Notes: a model not told the origin generated them from the letters alone. 64,000 bases of DNA from Clostridia bacterium (GCA_026001145.1 BNZN01000002.1:8390-72389), one strand, 5' to 3'; shown: positions 1 to 9,013, counted from the first letter of the stretch. Numbers and translations: made by a program.

Positions 1-819
1 GGGAAACACAGATTTGAGAAACATGGGTTGGGGAGAGGTGATTTAGCCGATGTCTCTGTAGCTAAGAAACCTGAAGGAGCTAAGGAGAGGGCAACCAGGG
101 AAGCCAAGGCGTACAAAGAGGCCAAAAAGAAAGCAGACAGGTTAGTCAAAAAAGCTAAAGCAGCTGAAAAGGAATCAAAGAAGTTAGCCAAGGAGACGAC
201 CAAGCTGGGAAAAGAGTCAACCAAGCTAGAAAAAGAAGCAGCTAAGCTAGAAAAAGATGCAACTGCTCAAGCTGTCGCAGCTAAGCAGACTAAGGAAGCT
301 GAAGCGGTTAAAATTTTGGAAGCGGCTGCAGAAAAAGCAAACAAAAAAGCCAAAGAGGCTAAAGAGAAGGCCGGTGAGGCAACCAAGGCGTACAAAGAGG
401 CTAAAAAGAAAGCAGACAAGGCCGAGAAGAAAGCTGAAAAGGTTGGAGAGCGGGCAGAAAAGGCTGCCGAGAGAGCTGAAGAACATGCAGAAAGAGTAGC
501 TGAGGCGAACGCAGAGGCAGAGGAAGCTCAAAAAGCAGCAATCAAAGAAAAAATGGAAGCTCTGTTGAATGTAGCCGTAGATGCGGCTGCAGGGGCTCAA
601 GCGGAGGCTGCAAGGGAAGCAGCAGAAGCTCAGGCCAAGGCAGCCGCTGCGGCGGCTAAAGCAGCTCCAGCAGTTGTGCCAGCAGCAACAACAAAACCAG
701 CAAAAGCTCCAGTAGCCGCAAAAGTAACACCAGAAACCACACCAGCGGCAGCTACGCCAGCTGTAACACCAGCACCAGCTGCTAAAACAGCACCGGCGGC
801 AACACCAGCTAAAAAATAG
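1..819 (+). CDS. Lys/Ala/Glu-rich coiled-coil protein, 5'-truncated by window
   Basis: The frame is open from base 1, so the start probably lies upstream; the first start-type codon inside the window is a TTG at 28. The visible ~270 residues are almost entirely A, K and E with few hydrophobic residues, in imperfect heptad-like repeats such as AYKEAKKKADK, which occurs twice. This predicts a long, highly charged helix or coiled coil. The last ~60 residues switch to an Ala/Pro/Thr-rich, probably unstructured tail ending in AKK. The composition resembles TolA-like linkers, histone H1-like proteins and some surface proteins, but no domain is diagnostic. A strong terminator follows 18 bases after the stop, so the gene ends its transcription unit. 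Function unknown. Confidence 0.6.
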   Translation, partial: GKHRFEKHGLGRGDLADVSVAKKPEGAKERATREAKAYKEAKKKADRLVKKAKAAEKESKKLAKETTKLGKESTKLEKEAAKLEKDATAQAVAAKQTKEAEAVKILEAAAEKANKKAKEAKEKAGEATKAYKEAKKKADKAEKKAEKVGERAEKAAERAEEHAERVAEANAEAEEAQKAAIKEKMEALLNVAVDAAAGAQAEAAREAAEAQAKAAAAAAKAAPAVVPAATTKPAKAPVAAKVTPETTPAAATPAVTPAPAAKTAPAATPAKK

Positions 820-837
820 AAAAACCAAAAGCATGTT

Positions 838-867
838 AAAAGTTGCAGATAGCTCTGCAACTTTTTT
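838..867 (+). terminator. Rho-independent terminator
   Basis: A perfect stem (AAAAGTTGCAGA, loop TAGC, TCTGCAACTTTT) runs straight into a T-tract. It lies just downstream of the coiled-coil gene and separates it from the phage portal gene. Confidence 0.85.
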
Positions 868-934
868 TCTTCCCCATTCTCACATGAGACCAGTTGAATT
901 AGCAAGGCAACACGAGAAGGGAGAGAAACGTTAG

Positions 935-2065
935 TTGAACATATTCAAAAAAAACAAGAAACACGAAGAAAATAAGGTGTGTACCCAAACGAGCCGGGGA
1001 AATCGGACGAACATTAATGTTGGAATGTCACCAGAGAGTCAATTTGGAGTTTATTCTCAGATTCGCGAGTCAATTCCTATTGTTGATGCAGCAATCAACA
1101 AAATTATCAGGTTGGTTGGGGATTTTAAAATAGAATCCGAGAACGAATTCATGGCTGAACAGGTTGATCATTTTCTCAAAAATGTTGTGGTGATTGGCAA
1201 CAGCAGTGGTATTCACAGCTTTATGACATGTTACTTAGACAGCATGTTGACTTTTGGCAACGCGTTGGGCGAAATTGTTTTGGACCCAAAGGGTAGTGAG
1301 ATTATAGCACTTTTTAATGTAAATATGAAAAACATAAGGTTGCGACGAAAAGACGCTTCATTAGAAACCGAATTCTGGGCAAGTCGAGGGTTCGATTACG
1401 AAAAGATAAAACACCCTGAGCTGCTTGTTTTTTCAACATTAAACCCTGCAGCTGGAGAAATTTATGGGAATTCGTTAATCAAGGGATTGCCATTTGTTAG
1501 TGAGATCCTTCTTAAAATATATAAATCAATTGGGCTTAATTTCGACCGCGTAGGGAATGTCAGATTTGCCATAAACTACAAGCCGAATCAAAACAGTATG
1601 GATGCCGACTGTGCGCAGGAAATAGCACAGAATATTGCATCACAGTGGGAACAGGCGATGAGAGATTGTTCAGACGGTGTCATCAGAGATTTTGTCTCGG
1701 TTGGAGATGTTGACATCAGGGTGATTGGGGCGGACAACAACATAATTAACACGGAAGTCCCGGTAAGACAGATGCTTGAACAGATTGTGGCAAAGATGGG
1801 GATCCCGCCGTTTTTGTTAGGCTTGAATTGGTCAACAACAGAGCGAATGAGTAAACAACAAAGTGATATCTTGATTAGTGAAATTGAAAGTTACAGAAGG
1901 ACTATTACACCGTGCATCAACAAAATTGTAAAAACTTGGGCCAGACTTTCTGGCTTTGACCATGAATTTGAGGTTGTTTGGAGCAAGATTAATCTTTATG
2001 ATGAAATCACCCAAGCAAAAACTCAGCTCATGATAAATCAAGCAAAGCTTATTGAAACAGCATAG
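935..2065 (+). CDS. Phage portal protein (prophage remnant)
   Basis: 376 residues from a TTG start behind GGAGAG. After a short charged N-terminus comes an N-terminal region typical of portals of clostridial siphophages (YSQIRESIPIVDAAINKIIR), then an alpha/beta core and a C-terminal helical part. Portals form the dodecameric ring at the capsid vertex through which DNA is pumped by the terminase. The length is close to that expected for the smaller portal families, and the frame is uninterrupted. No capsid, protease or tail genes follow. The terminase genes that normally sit directly upstream in the same orientation are 2-3.6 kb away on the opposite strand (4114-5680). It is therefore a remnant of a rearranged prophage, or possibly domesticated. 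Confidence 0.75.
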   Translation: MNIFKKNKKHEENKVCTQTSRGNRTNINVGMSPESQFGVYSQIRESIPIVDAAINKIIRLVGDFKIESENEFMAEQVDHFLKNVVVIGNSSGIHSFMTCYLDSMLTFGNALGEIVLDPKGSEIIALFNVNMKNIRLRRKDASLETEFWASRGFDYEKIKHPELLVFSTLNPAAGEIYGNSLIKGLPFVSEILLKIYKSIGLNFDRVGNVRFAINYKPNQNSMDADCAQEIAQNIASQWEQAMRDCSDGVIRDFVSVGDVDIRVIGADNNIINTEVPVRQMLEQIVAKMGIPPFLLGLNWSTTERMSKQQSDILISEIESYRRTITPCINKIVKTWARLSGFDHEFEVVWSKINLYDEITQAKTQLMINQAKLIETA

Positions 2066-2300
2066 TTTTTACAAACAATAACTTCGAGATTGTGCATTTG
2101 TCAATGATGAGCCAATTTCCCATATTCTAATTATCTTTGTTGCTTTGTTATGAGCAAACAAAAACGGCAAATAAGCGATGTACTACGAGTTTCGGAATGC
2201 TTAGAAAGTAAGCAACAAAGCCACTCAACTCGGAAAATCAAAGAAGAAACATAAAAATTTCACAAAAGACTTGCATTTTTGATTTGTTTATGCGCAATAA
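2066..2300. repeat. Intergenic region with degenerate dispersed-repeat fragment
   Basis: No gene is visible. Bases about 2129-2180 closely match 29442-29491, the start of another degenerate copy of the dispersed repeat family described at 29442-29690. The following bases include TTTCGGAATG-like pieces also seen in that family. The stretch separates the portal gene from the truncated GLUG gene and may mark the rearrangement junction. Confidence 0.5.
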
Positions 2301-3358
2301 AAAGTTAGACCGAGTGTTCCTGGGGCTTCCGTCATCAAGATTGCCGCAGGCACGGTTGCGGAGGGGGGCGGCACGGTGGGTGGTTTGGTGGCGATAAACA
2401 AGAGCGAAATCTTGGGTTGTGTTTCGACGGTAGACATCACGGGCAGTGTTGGCGCAAACGGCGGCGGGTTCACCGGTGGGCTTGTCGGTGTAAATGAAGG
2501 CGACATAGCAGCCTGTTACTTTCGAGGATCGATCGCCCTTCTCGGCACTAATGGCAGCGGTGTCGGTGTCGGCGGTCTTGTTGGTTTTATGAAAAACGGA
2601 ACGATTATCGGCTGCTATAGCGCAGGCACTTTTGGAGCGGCAGAGTCGAGCTACACCAACGACAGCGGAAAAGGTGGCTGTTTAGGCCGGTTTGCCACGG
2701 GCTGCACTGTGGTTACTATTTTATTCGACGTAGGCTTGGCTCCTGGTTTGGCAACTATCGATCGAGCCGGTGGTGCAAACAACCACAGCTCCGCTGGTGC
2801 CACTCCCACGGCCGATATGTTGCAGCAAGGTGTTGTCAATGCGTTGAACGTTGCATTAAACGGCGCGAGTGTGCCAGAGGCATATCGCTTCTCGATGGAT
2901 TTCGAAGATCCGGATTCTATGAATGCCGGCTATCCGATTTTAGATTGGCAAGCTTCTGGAGGAGACGAGGGAGACGAGGAAGACGAGGGCGAGGGAGACA
3001 GTGAAGAAGAAGAACAGAACCAAGGAGGCGCCAGCCAAGTCACTGTTCCGTCTGTCACTTGCACAGTTGGTGCCGATCCGGGCGGAAGCATAACAGCCAG
3101 TTATAATAGTGGTTCGCAGCAAACTGTGGTGCACATTCCTGTTGAGGACGCTTCTGGCGCAAGACTGCAAATTACCGTAACGCCTGACCCAGGTTACTTA
3201 TTGAAAGACGTTTTGGTTGGTGGTGTGAAACTCAATGGCGTGCCGGCTCGCCAGCCTAGTGGCGTGTAACGTTTACGTATCCTCTCTCGGGTGCCGGAAT
3301 CATTGACGGTACACATATTCAAGCAGTCTTTGCGCGCAACTTAGGAAATCAAACTTAA
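2301..3358 (+). pseudogene. GLUG-repeat surface protein, 5'-truncated and frameshifted
   Basis: The reading frame opens after a TAA at 2298 with no start codon or signal peptide. It begins mid-repeat, in a GTVGGLVAINK-type GLUG motif. GLUG-type repeats follow (GGLVGVNEGDI, GGLVGFMKNGTI), then a Glu/Asp-rich linker and a C-terminal beta domain resembling bacterial surface repeat domains. The open frame stops at 3269. The expected C-terminus (VTFTYPLSGAGIIDG, then THIQAVFA) continues in another frame to a TAA at 3356-3358, so one base appears lost near 3260. GLUG motifs occur in secreted or surface adhesins and peptidases. The segment is more GC-rich than its surroundings, so it is probably a broken fragment of a larger surface gene dropped between phage genes. 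Confidence 0.7.
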
Positions 3359-3416
3359 GAGGCTTAGAATTTTTTGGCTTAGCTCATTGTGACGAACAAG
3401 TAGAAATTTGAAAAGT

Positions 3417-3440
3417 GGATCAGTTCGAAAGGACTGGTCC
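3417..3440. terminator. Hairpin between convergent genes
   Basis: GGATCAG pairs with CTGGTCC around a 10-base loop. It lies between the convergent GLUG remnant and the secreted gene at 3554-3907. Similar GGATCAG/CTGATCC hairpins occur at 5750-5777 and 43022-43045, so this may be a recurring terminator module. No long T-tract follows on the + strand; on the - strand the following bases are A CTTTTC. Confidence 0.4.
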
Positions 3441-3553
3441 ATTCGTTTTGCTTTCAAATTCGCACGGCAAGCGTTTGCGTTAGTTGCTATTATTATTATT
3501 CTTCCAAAAAATCTTTTATGTCTAAAATCCCCATATCTATTTTGTGTTTAAAA

Positions 3554-3907
3554 TCAATATAATCCCCTCTTTTGCCCACGTTTGTGAAACAATACCGCAG
3601 GAATGCTGCATACATTCCGTTCTTCGCGCTCTGGCGCTTGGCGCCGCTCCTCTTGCGCCTGTTGCGAGAGTTCTGGCTGCTTGGATTCGCCGGCCATTAG
3701 CGGTAGCGCAGCAATTGCGGCTGCCTTTCTGTGAAGTATGTTTTTTTCTTCTTGTGGATCGTTATCGTCGCACTCAATCCAACGACCACCACTACCATTG
3801 GTATTAGGCACCCATTTCCGGCCAGCAAACACTGTCGCCGTCTGCAGTGACATACTAGCCAACATAGCAACACAAAGAAGCAACGCTAAATTTTTCTTGG
3901 TTTTCAT
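3554..3907 (-). CDS. Small secreted protein, family A member (divergent)
   Basis: 117 residues. The start is the ATG at 3907, behind AAGAGGGATGTTT. The N-terminus MKTKKNLALLLCVAMLASMS followed by a hydrophobic stretch to VFAG is a signal peptide. It and the 5' leader (CGAAATTT..AAATC..GAGGGAT) match the three secreted genes at 43368-51352 (family A). The mature part is short, charged and unlike the others, and the conserved C-terminal tail (ending SATSTNE) is absent, so it is either truncated or a divergent member. A promoter of the family type (TTGACA-N18-TAAACT) lies upstream on the - strand. Exported; function unknown. Confidence 0.6.
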   Translation of the reverse strand: MKTKKNLALLLCVAMLASMSLQTATVFAGRKWVPNTNGSGGRWIECDDNDPQEEKNILHRKAAAIAALPLMAGESKQPELSQQAQEERRQAPEREERNVCSIPAVLFHKRGQKRGLY

Positions 3908-3970
3908 AAACATCCCTCTTCCTTTTGATTTTAAATTTCGGAGTCAAACTGTTTAACCCTTATGTCTTTC

Positions 3971-4000
3971 AGTTTACCATAATTCACAACGGCTTGTCAA
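3971..4000 (-). promoter_or_regulatory. Family-type promoter for secreted gene 3554-3907
   Basis: Read on the - strand: TTGACA (3995-4000), an 18-base spacer, TAAACT (3971-3976). The same -35/-10 pair with 17-base spacing occurs upstream of 7622, 33267 and 49469. Confidence 0.65.
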
Positions 4001-4113
4001 TAGTTTTTTGCAGAGAGAAATAATTTCGGCTAATAGGCCAAATTAATTTGAAATATTGGTTAATTTTAGAGTGTTTAATGCAAAAAGCATCTCCGAAATC
4101 GGTGATCCCTTCT

Positions 4114-5379
4114 TTATGAGTACCTATTAGTGGAGCAAAACATGTTTGCCTGACCTGATTGCCGCCGATTTAAGATAGTTTCAACGAAATATCTGATTTC
4201 ATCCATTGCATGATCATTTTGTTTTTTGGGCTCATCATTTTTTTCACTTTTGCTCCATTCATAAAGCGAAAACTCCCGGATGCTATCTTGACACTTGTCC
4301 GAAAAGAGAAGCTTCCCGGAGCGCAGGGCATTCGAAACGTGATTTATTCCCAGCAACACTTCATTTTTTGCTTTGATCACTTTGAACCTGTTGATGCGTT
4401 TTATGCATTCAATAAAACTCGAAGCAGAGGGATCAACGATAATCGCCTTGATATTTTTTTCTCCGGCCAACCGTTCAAGCGCCTCATAATGTTCAAGATC
4501 GGTCCTTGAAATCCCCTCAATTTTGGAATCGTAGTAATATTCTTTAATGCGATACCACTTATCTTCACATTTGCCCCACAGACCGAAAGATGACGGGTTT
4601 ATGATGCCATAGTCGCAGGAGATATAAAACTTTTCAAATACTTGCGGTAAAGAACTAACAACGTGTATTGTGGGGTCGAAGCAAGGGTAAACTAATCCAT
4701 CAGAAGCTATCCAGAGACCTTGGATATATCGTTTGTAAAAAACACCAGAATAAAGCGAGTGATAACGCTGCTGGATTTCTTTTGAAAGTGTCGGATTATC
4801 TTGCATGCTAAATTTAAGATAAAGCGCATTTTTATGGTCTTTTTTTTGTATCCACTCGGTGAAAAACCAGTGCCTTGGACCCTGAGGATTGCAGTTAAAC
4901 CAAAACTTCGAGCCAGAAACCGAACATCTGGCGATAGCCTGCTCCACAAACGATCGTGGCAGCAAAGCAACCTCATCAAACAGGACTCCCGCCAATGTGA
5001 TCCCCTGAATAAAACTGGCGGCGGCTTCGTCCTTGCCACCAAAAAGATAAAACCGGTTGCGTGAACCTTTGCTGCGTAGGTCAAAATAATTTTTGGATTC
5101 TTTGAAGTTAATTTTAAAGCCCCAGGATTTTAAATTTGGCAGCAAGGGGTGAATAACGTTGCGGTTAACTGCTTGGATGGTCTTACCACACAGGCCGAAC
5201 GAGCAGTTTTTAAAATATCTTTGAGCCCACAGGATAAAAGATATAGCCATGCAGAAGGTTTTGCCGCTCCTGATGGCTCCGTCGCAGATGATTGCATTTT
5301 TACTGTTATGTGGTGAACTTTCACTCCACCAATTGAGGATTAACAGCTGCTTATTCGAAAACACAAGCTTATTCTTCAT
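4114..5379 (-). CDS. terL: Phage terminase large subunit
   Basis: 421 residues from the ATG at 5379 (a GTG at 5388 is an alternative), overlapping the end of the small-subunit gene. The N-terminal ATPase domain has Walker A GAIRSGKT (residues ~34-41) and a Walker B-type VLFDE. The C-terminal part carries the acidic positions expected of the RNase H-like nuclease (SCDYG; IIVDPSA). It is the packaging motor that cuts and translocates phage DNA into the capsid through the portal. Length is normal for the family and the frame is intact. The gene after terL on the same strand should be the portal; instead a secreted gene and a GLUG remnant follow and the portal is inverted at 935-2065. This indicates rearrangement of the prophage. 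Confidence 0.85.
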   Translation of the reverse strand: MKNKLVFSNKQLLILNWWSESSPHNSKNAIICDGAIRSGKTFCMAISFILWAQRYFKNCSFGLCGKTIQAVNRNVIHPLLPNLKSWGFKINFKESKNYFDLRSKGSRNRFYLFGGKDEAAASFIQGITLAGVLFDEVALLPRSFVEQAIARCSVSGSKFWFNCNPQGPRHWFFTEWIQKKDHKNALYLKFSMQDNPTLSKEIQQRYHSLYSGVFYKRYIQGLWIASDGLVYPCFDPTIHVVSSLPQVFEKFYISCDYGIINPSSFGLWGKCEDKWYRIKEYYYDSKIEGISRTDLEHYEALERLAGEKNIKAIIVDPSASSFIECIKRINRFKVIKAKNEVLLGINHVSNALRSGKLLFSDKCQDSIREFSLYEWSKSEKNDEPKKQNDHAMDEIRYFVETILNRRQSGQANMFCSTNRYS

Positions 5380-5680
5380 GGTTTTCACCCGAAGTTATGC
5401 TTTTTTCAATCGCAGTATAAAGAGCGTTTTCAGTTTCGTCAACATCATTAATTAGTTCACAAAGCTTATCCAATGCTTTCAAACGGTCAACAAATTTTAT
5501 TTCAATGCTGTTATCTTTGCCCTTTTTGATTCCGGCAATATCCAAAAAGTCCAGTTTTTTGATTTGTTTATTTCTTTCTTCTTCACTGTCAAATAACAGC
5601 CTGATTGCGTTTCTTTTGGTCCCAAAAACACATTTTTTTAACATTTTTATAATTTGGTTTCGAATTTTTTTCTGGTCCAT
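5369..5680 (-). CDS. Phage terminase small subunit-like protein
   Basis: 103 residues, directly upstream of and overlapping terL by 11 bases, as is usual for terminase pairs. The N-terminal half is basic. The segment LDIAGIKKGKDNSIEIKFVD, followed by a helical leucine-rich part, resembles small subunits of clostridial prophages, which recognise packaging sites and recruit TerL. The identification rests on position and general similarity; no classic helix-turn-helix is obvious. The start ATG is at 5680. Confidence 0.6.
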   Translation of the reverse strand: MDQKKIRNQIIKMLKKCVFGTKRNAIRLLFDSEEERNKQIKKLDFLDIAGIKKGKDNSIEIKFVDRLKALDKLCELINDVDETENALYTAIEKSITSGENHEE

Positions 5681-5749
5681 GTCAGTGCCCCCTTTTCCTG
5701 AGGGTTTCCAAGAAATCCAAGAGTTGCAGGACTAAGCGCAACTTAACCA

Positions 5750-5890
5750 AAGGGATCAGCTCTTTCAAACTGATTCCTCTTGATGCAGCAAACTCGCTTT
5801 TCAAGAAGCAAACCAGGGAGGGGATCGCGATTTTCCTTTCCTGGACCTTCCCTTTAAGTGCTTTTTTCCAGAGTCTAAGGTGTTTTGCTC
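5750..5890. repeat. Degenerate copy of dispersed hairpin repeat
   Basis: It contains a GGATCAG/CTGATTCC hairpin. Next come pieces shared with the mobile repeats at 35466, 37579 and 45131: AAACCAGGGAGG..ATCGCGATTTTCCT..CCTGG (a stem-loop), then CTTTTTTCCAGAGTCTAAGG. The terminal inverted repeats are not recognisable, so it is a decayed or partial copy. It lies between the terminase genes and the secreted gene at 5902-7296. Confidence 0.55.
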
Positions 5891-5901
5891 TCAGATTTGC
5901 A

Positions 5902-7296
5902 TTAGTGTTTAAACTTGAGCAAGTAAGAAAGAGCTTTGCTTGCCCAAATTTTTAAATGGTCCTCGAAAACAAGCCACAGAACAACACCACTGGCAGACAG
6001 AACATAAGAGGTGCCGAGCAGTTTATTGCTTTGCGGGAGTTTCTTTTGGCGATTTGAGTCGGTTTTCAAAAAGATCGTCTTTTCTTCATTCTGAGGAAGG
6101 GAAGGCTTTTCTGTGACCTTTTTAGCAGTTTTGCGTTTTTTGTGAGCGGTGTGTTTCTTTGTCTTTTTTGGGGTTTTGACTTTTTTCTCTTTGCTGGGTT
6201 TGGTTTCTTCAGGTTCGACATTTACAGTAATCTCATCGAATGCTGGCTCGGGATCAACTGTTATAATGTCGGAGCGGGTTGCTTTGCTTACTTCTTGAAA
6301 TTTTTTACCTTCCCTTGTTTCCTCTTCCTTTTCTTCCTCCTCATCCTCATCCCTTTTCTCTTTTAGAACCCTTGCTTTGGCAGGTTTGTGATCCTTGATT
6401 TTTTTTGGTTTTTTCTCTTTGATTTTGATCGATTTACTGTTTACAGGGCTTCCGGGATCTCCGTAATAATCAAAATCAATCTTATCACCAATCAAGTCAA
6501 TTCCTGCCAGTAGTATAGAAGATCTTTGCTTATTTTCACTCAATTTCTGCTTTTGTCCATCGTTAAAGTAGTAATAATCGAAATTGGAAAATACTACTTT
6601 TATACTGGTGACATTTTCTGGGATGGGAAACGAGAGTTCTTCTAAGTAGTAATTGTTGTCATCGCCACGGAACAGATTTACCTTGTCCGCCGATTCTATT
6701 GTGCAGTCCGAGACGATTTTGAATTCGAAGTTGTCATCGGATGTATAGACGTTAACACCATAAAACACCAAGTCTTTCCCAAAATTTTCGATGTTAAATT
6801 CAGAATCTGATTTTTTGAATTGATAGTGAGAAACGGGGTCAAAATAGCATTCACGCCATTCTTTATTGAGGTGATTCAAATAAAGTTTGTCATCCCTTTT
6901 GCAGTAATAAACCTTGAATGGATCGCGGCACTGATCTGTTTCGCTGCCGAGGATATATTTATTCTCTTCCTGATTTTGGTTATCGGTTTTGCTGGTGGCG
7001 AACGTTCCAGAGCTGTGAAAGATTTTCACTTTCAGCGTTCGGACCCCGTGAGCACGATAAACGACTGTTCCATTGTCGAGAGATAATGTCTCCCTAGTCA
7101 GGATTTTCTTGCCATTCAAAACATCCGGATTCAGCCTCGTATGAGTGTACGGAACCAGATTTACATATTGAACCCAGTCTGCGTCACCGCCTTCAAAATT
7201 TTCAAAATTATCAGAAACAACTTCGGCAGAGACGATAAGACTGGATGACAGAATTAACAAAAAAGCGAAGTTTAAAGCAGCAAAGAATTTTTTCAT
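5902..7296 (-). CDS. Exported, probably membrane-anchored protein of unknown function
   Basis: 464 residues; ATG at 7296 with GAGG upstream. Residues 1-25 form a signal peptide ending in VSAE. About 260 residues of probable beta-rich, aromatic-rich ectodomain follow (many Tyr, Phe and Asp, some Cys). Then comes a long Lys/Glu-rich low-complexity linker with PKKIKDHKPAKARV- and KTPKKTKK-type stretches. A hydrophobic segment near the C-terminus (SYVLSASGVVLWLVF) is followed by a basic end, suggesting anchorage in the membrane with the ectodomain outside. No LPXTG motif is seen. The linker could cross a cell wall. Not recognised as a known family. A promoter lies upstream at 7381-7410. Confidence 0.6.
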   Translation of the reverse strand: MKKFFAALNFAFLLILSSSLIVSAEVVSDNFENFEGGDADWVQYVNLVPYTHTRLNPDVLNGKKILTRETLSLDNGTVVYRAHGVRTLKVKIFHSSGTFATSKTDNQNQEENKYILGSETDQCRDPFKVYYCKRDDKLYLNHLNKEWRECYFDPVSHYQFKKSDSEFNIENFGKDLVFYGVNVYTSDDNFEFKIVSDCTIESADKVNLFRGDDNNYYLEELSFPIPENVTSIKVVFSNFDYYYFNDGQKQKLSENKQRSSILLAGIDLIGDKIDFDYYGDPGSPVNSKSIKIKEKKPKKIKDHKPAKARVLKEKRDEDEEEEKEEETREGKKFQEVSKATRSDIITVDPEPAFDEITVNVEPEETKPSKEKKVKTPKKTKKHTAHKKRKTAKKVTEKPSLPQNEEKTIFLKTDSNRQKKLPQSNKLLGTSYVLSASGVVLWLVFEDHLKIWASKALSYLLKFKH

Positions 7297-7380
7297 AATC
7301 AAGCAAACCTCATAGATTTTAGAATGGTTTTAGAAAGAATTATTAGCTTAGATTTTAGATTTTGGCGCAAAGCAATCCCA

Positions 7381-7410
7381 ATCTTAGCATAACTTAAGAA
7401 TGGCTGTCAA
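7381..7410 (-). promoter_or_regulatory. Promoter for exported protein 5902-7296
   Basis: On the - strand: TTGACA (7405-7410), an 18-base spacer, TAAGAT (7381-7386). This is close to, but not the same as, the TAAACT-type promoters of the secreted families. Confidence 0.5.
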
Positions 7411-7529
7411 ACAAAAAAACATCTGATCACACACAATCATATTTTACGGGAGCTGCCTGAAAAATTAATAAGTATTTTGCGTGTATTTGGAGTATTATAA
7501 CAAGACAACCGTTCTTATCGATAAATACA

Positions 7530-7558
7530 TTGACATGTCTCATGAGTTGTAGTAAACT
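7530..7558 (+). promoter_or_regulatory. Family-type promoter for secreted gene 7622-9013
   Basis: TTGACA (7530-7535), a 17-base spacer, TAAACT (7553-7558). The leader that follows (TTTGAAATTTTGAAATTGGGAG) resembles the leaders of the other secreted genes. Confidence 0.7.
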
Positions 7559-7621
7559 CTCTAAATACGGAGAGCCGAATAGTTTGGCTTTGAAATTTTG
7601 AAATTGGGAGAGGTATTTTTC

Positions 7622-9013
7622 ATGAACAGAAAGAAAAGTTTGCAGAAAGTTTTATGTGTTGCTCTCGCAGTAGTGAGTGTTTTTTCAACGATTACACCTA
7701 TCTCTTATTCTGGCAGTTTGATTTCCTTTCCCCAGCCGAACGGTTTTTGGAGAGTTGATATAATTGGCGAAGTGTGTGTTGGTGAATTAAAAAACTTTTT
7801 GGAAGAAAAAAACAAAGGAAAAACCGGAACCAAAAGTTTGTGGGAAGAAAACATGCTGATAGGTTTTAGCGTGAAGACCGAAGCTCATATGCTTTCTCCT
7901 TGCCCAAACACTCTTATGGCCATTGTTCCCAAAAACGCGACAATTGGGCAGGTATATACTGAAATACCCTGGCTTAAGCAGTGGCTCTTGTGTAATAGAC
8001 TGACACTGAGATCATTTACGTATATTGACGGAGAGACAAGTAAAACAGTTGCAGCAGAAGAAGCAAATAATGTTCAACTTGGTGCTAGTCAGGATTTTGC
8101 AGCAAATGACAAAACTAGTGTGATTCAGCTTAATGTTGTAAATGCAAAGAGGATGCGCGCTAGAATCCATGAGAAAGAGAAGGCAGCAAGACTCTCTAAG
8201 CTAAGAGACATCGCTAAACAGCCAGAATTCAAAATATTTTTTCCACCGGCGATGCCGTTACCAGAACGGCTAGCGCGAACATTAAGAATAAAAAACACAA
8301 ATAACCTGCGAGAACGAAAAGTATTTTTCCCCAAAAAGTACGAAGTGCTGAACGGCATTCATGGTGTAGATTTAGACGTTTTTCTGCACTTGCTGCTATT
8401 TGCAAAAGATGTCTCTAGTGTATGTGCAATTTTGGGAGGTAGCGAGGAAACATGGCGGATATTCAAAAGTCGTCAAACGGAGGCGGTTCTACGCGAATTG
8501 GTAAGCAGTAAAAGTTTCCATTGGGAGCGTCTGAAAAGAACGTGTAACACAGGGTTCTCGGTGTTGCAGCAAATCATTGCTAATAGACGGTCTGCTTTGT
8601 GCTGCTCTACGCCAAACTTTTCGCCTTACTTTTGGTTTCTCGATGCAGTGAGTCACGCGCTCGTATTACTTCAAAATATAGGCGAAAATCTGAATTGTAT
8701 GCCTTGGCCAACCGATGAGGAACAGCTAGAAAATGTGGCTATGATTGGCGAAAAGTGTATACCAGTCACCTGGGCAAAACGGTTGTTGCTTAACTGCACA
8801 CAGAATCTCGGTGTGCAACTAGTGGGCGCTGCCGTTACTCAAAAACTAGAAACGGATGCTAAAACGGTTGCAGAACAAAGCAATGAGCCCCCTTTTGCTA
8901 CTTGTCTTTGCGTCAACCATTTCCCGCATGATGATGATCATACAATCGAACAAATTATAACTTTGTTGTTCTATTACTTGTATACAATCATGCGTATAAT
9001 TTGGCAGGCTTAA
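7622..9013 (+). CDS. Secreted protein, family B, full-length copy
   Basis: 463 residues. The ATG at 7622 is preferred over the upstream TTG at 7598 because GGGAGAGG lies 13 bases before it and a signal peptide (MNRKKSLQKVLCVALAVVSV) begins there. The start of the mature protein (ISFPQPN) and an internal stretch (WEEN..IGFSVK; IVPKNATI; ..IPW) match the frameshifted gene at 32519-33267, which defines a two-member family. The rest is mixed alpha/beta with scattered Cys and a hydrophobic C-terminus (IITLLFYYLYTIMRIIW). It shares its promoter and leader type with family A. Function unknown; an exported interaction protein is a guess. Confidence 0.65.
   Translation: MNRKKSLQKVLCVALAVVSVFSTITPISYSGSLISFPQPNGFWRVDIIGEVCVGELKNFLEEKNKGKTGTKSLWEENMLIGFSVKTEAHMLSPCPNTLMAIVPKNATIGQVYTEIPWLKQWLLCNRLTLRSFTYIDGETSKTVAAEEANNVQLGASQDFAANDKTSVIQLNVVNAKRMRARIHEKEKAARLSKLRDIAKQPEFKIFFPPAMPLPERLARTLRIKNTNNLRERKVFFPKKYEVLNGIHGVDLDVFLHLLLFAKDVSSVCAILGGSEETWRIFKSRQTEAVLRELVSSKSFHWERLKRTCNTGFSVLQQIIANRRSALCCSTPNFSPYFWFLDAVSHALVLLQNIGENLNCMPWPTDEEQLENVAMIGEKCIPVTWAKRLLLNCTQNLGVQLVGAAVTQKLETDAKTVAEQSNEPPFATCLCVNHFPHDDDHTIEQIITLLFYYLYTIMRIIWQA

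Noticed and set aside
247-834. Cys/Ser-rich open frame on the - strand
   Set aside because: It is the antisense of the Lys/Ala-rich gene; GC-skewed codons of the + strand create long antisense frames.
2288-3170. Open frames on the - strand within the GLUG region
   Set aside because: Antisense to a clear GLUG-repeat frame; no supporting features.
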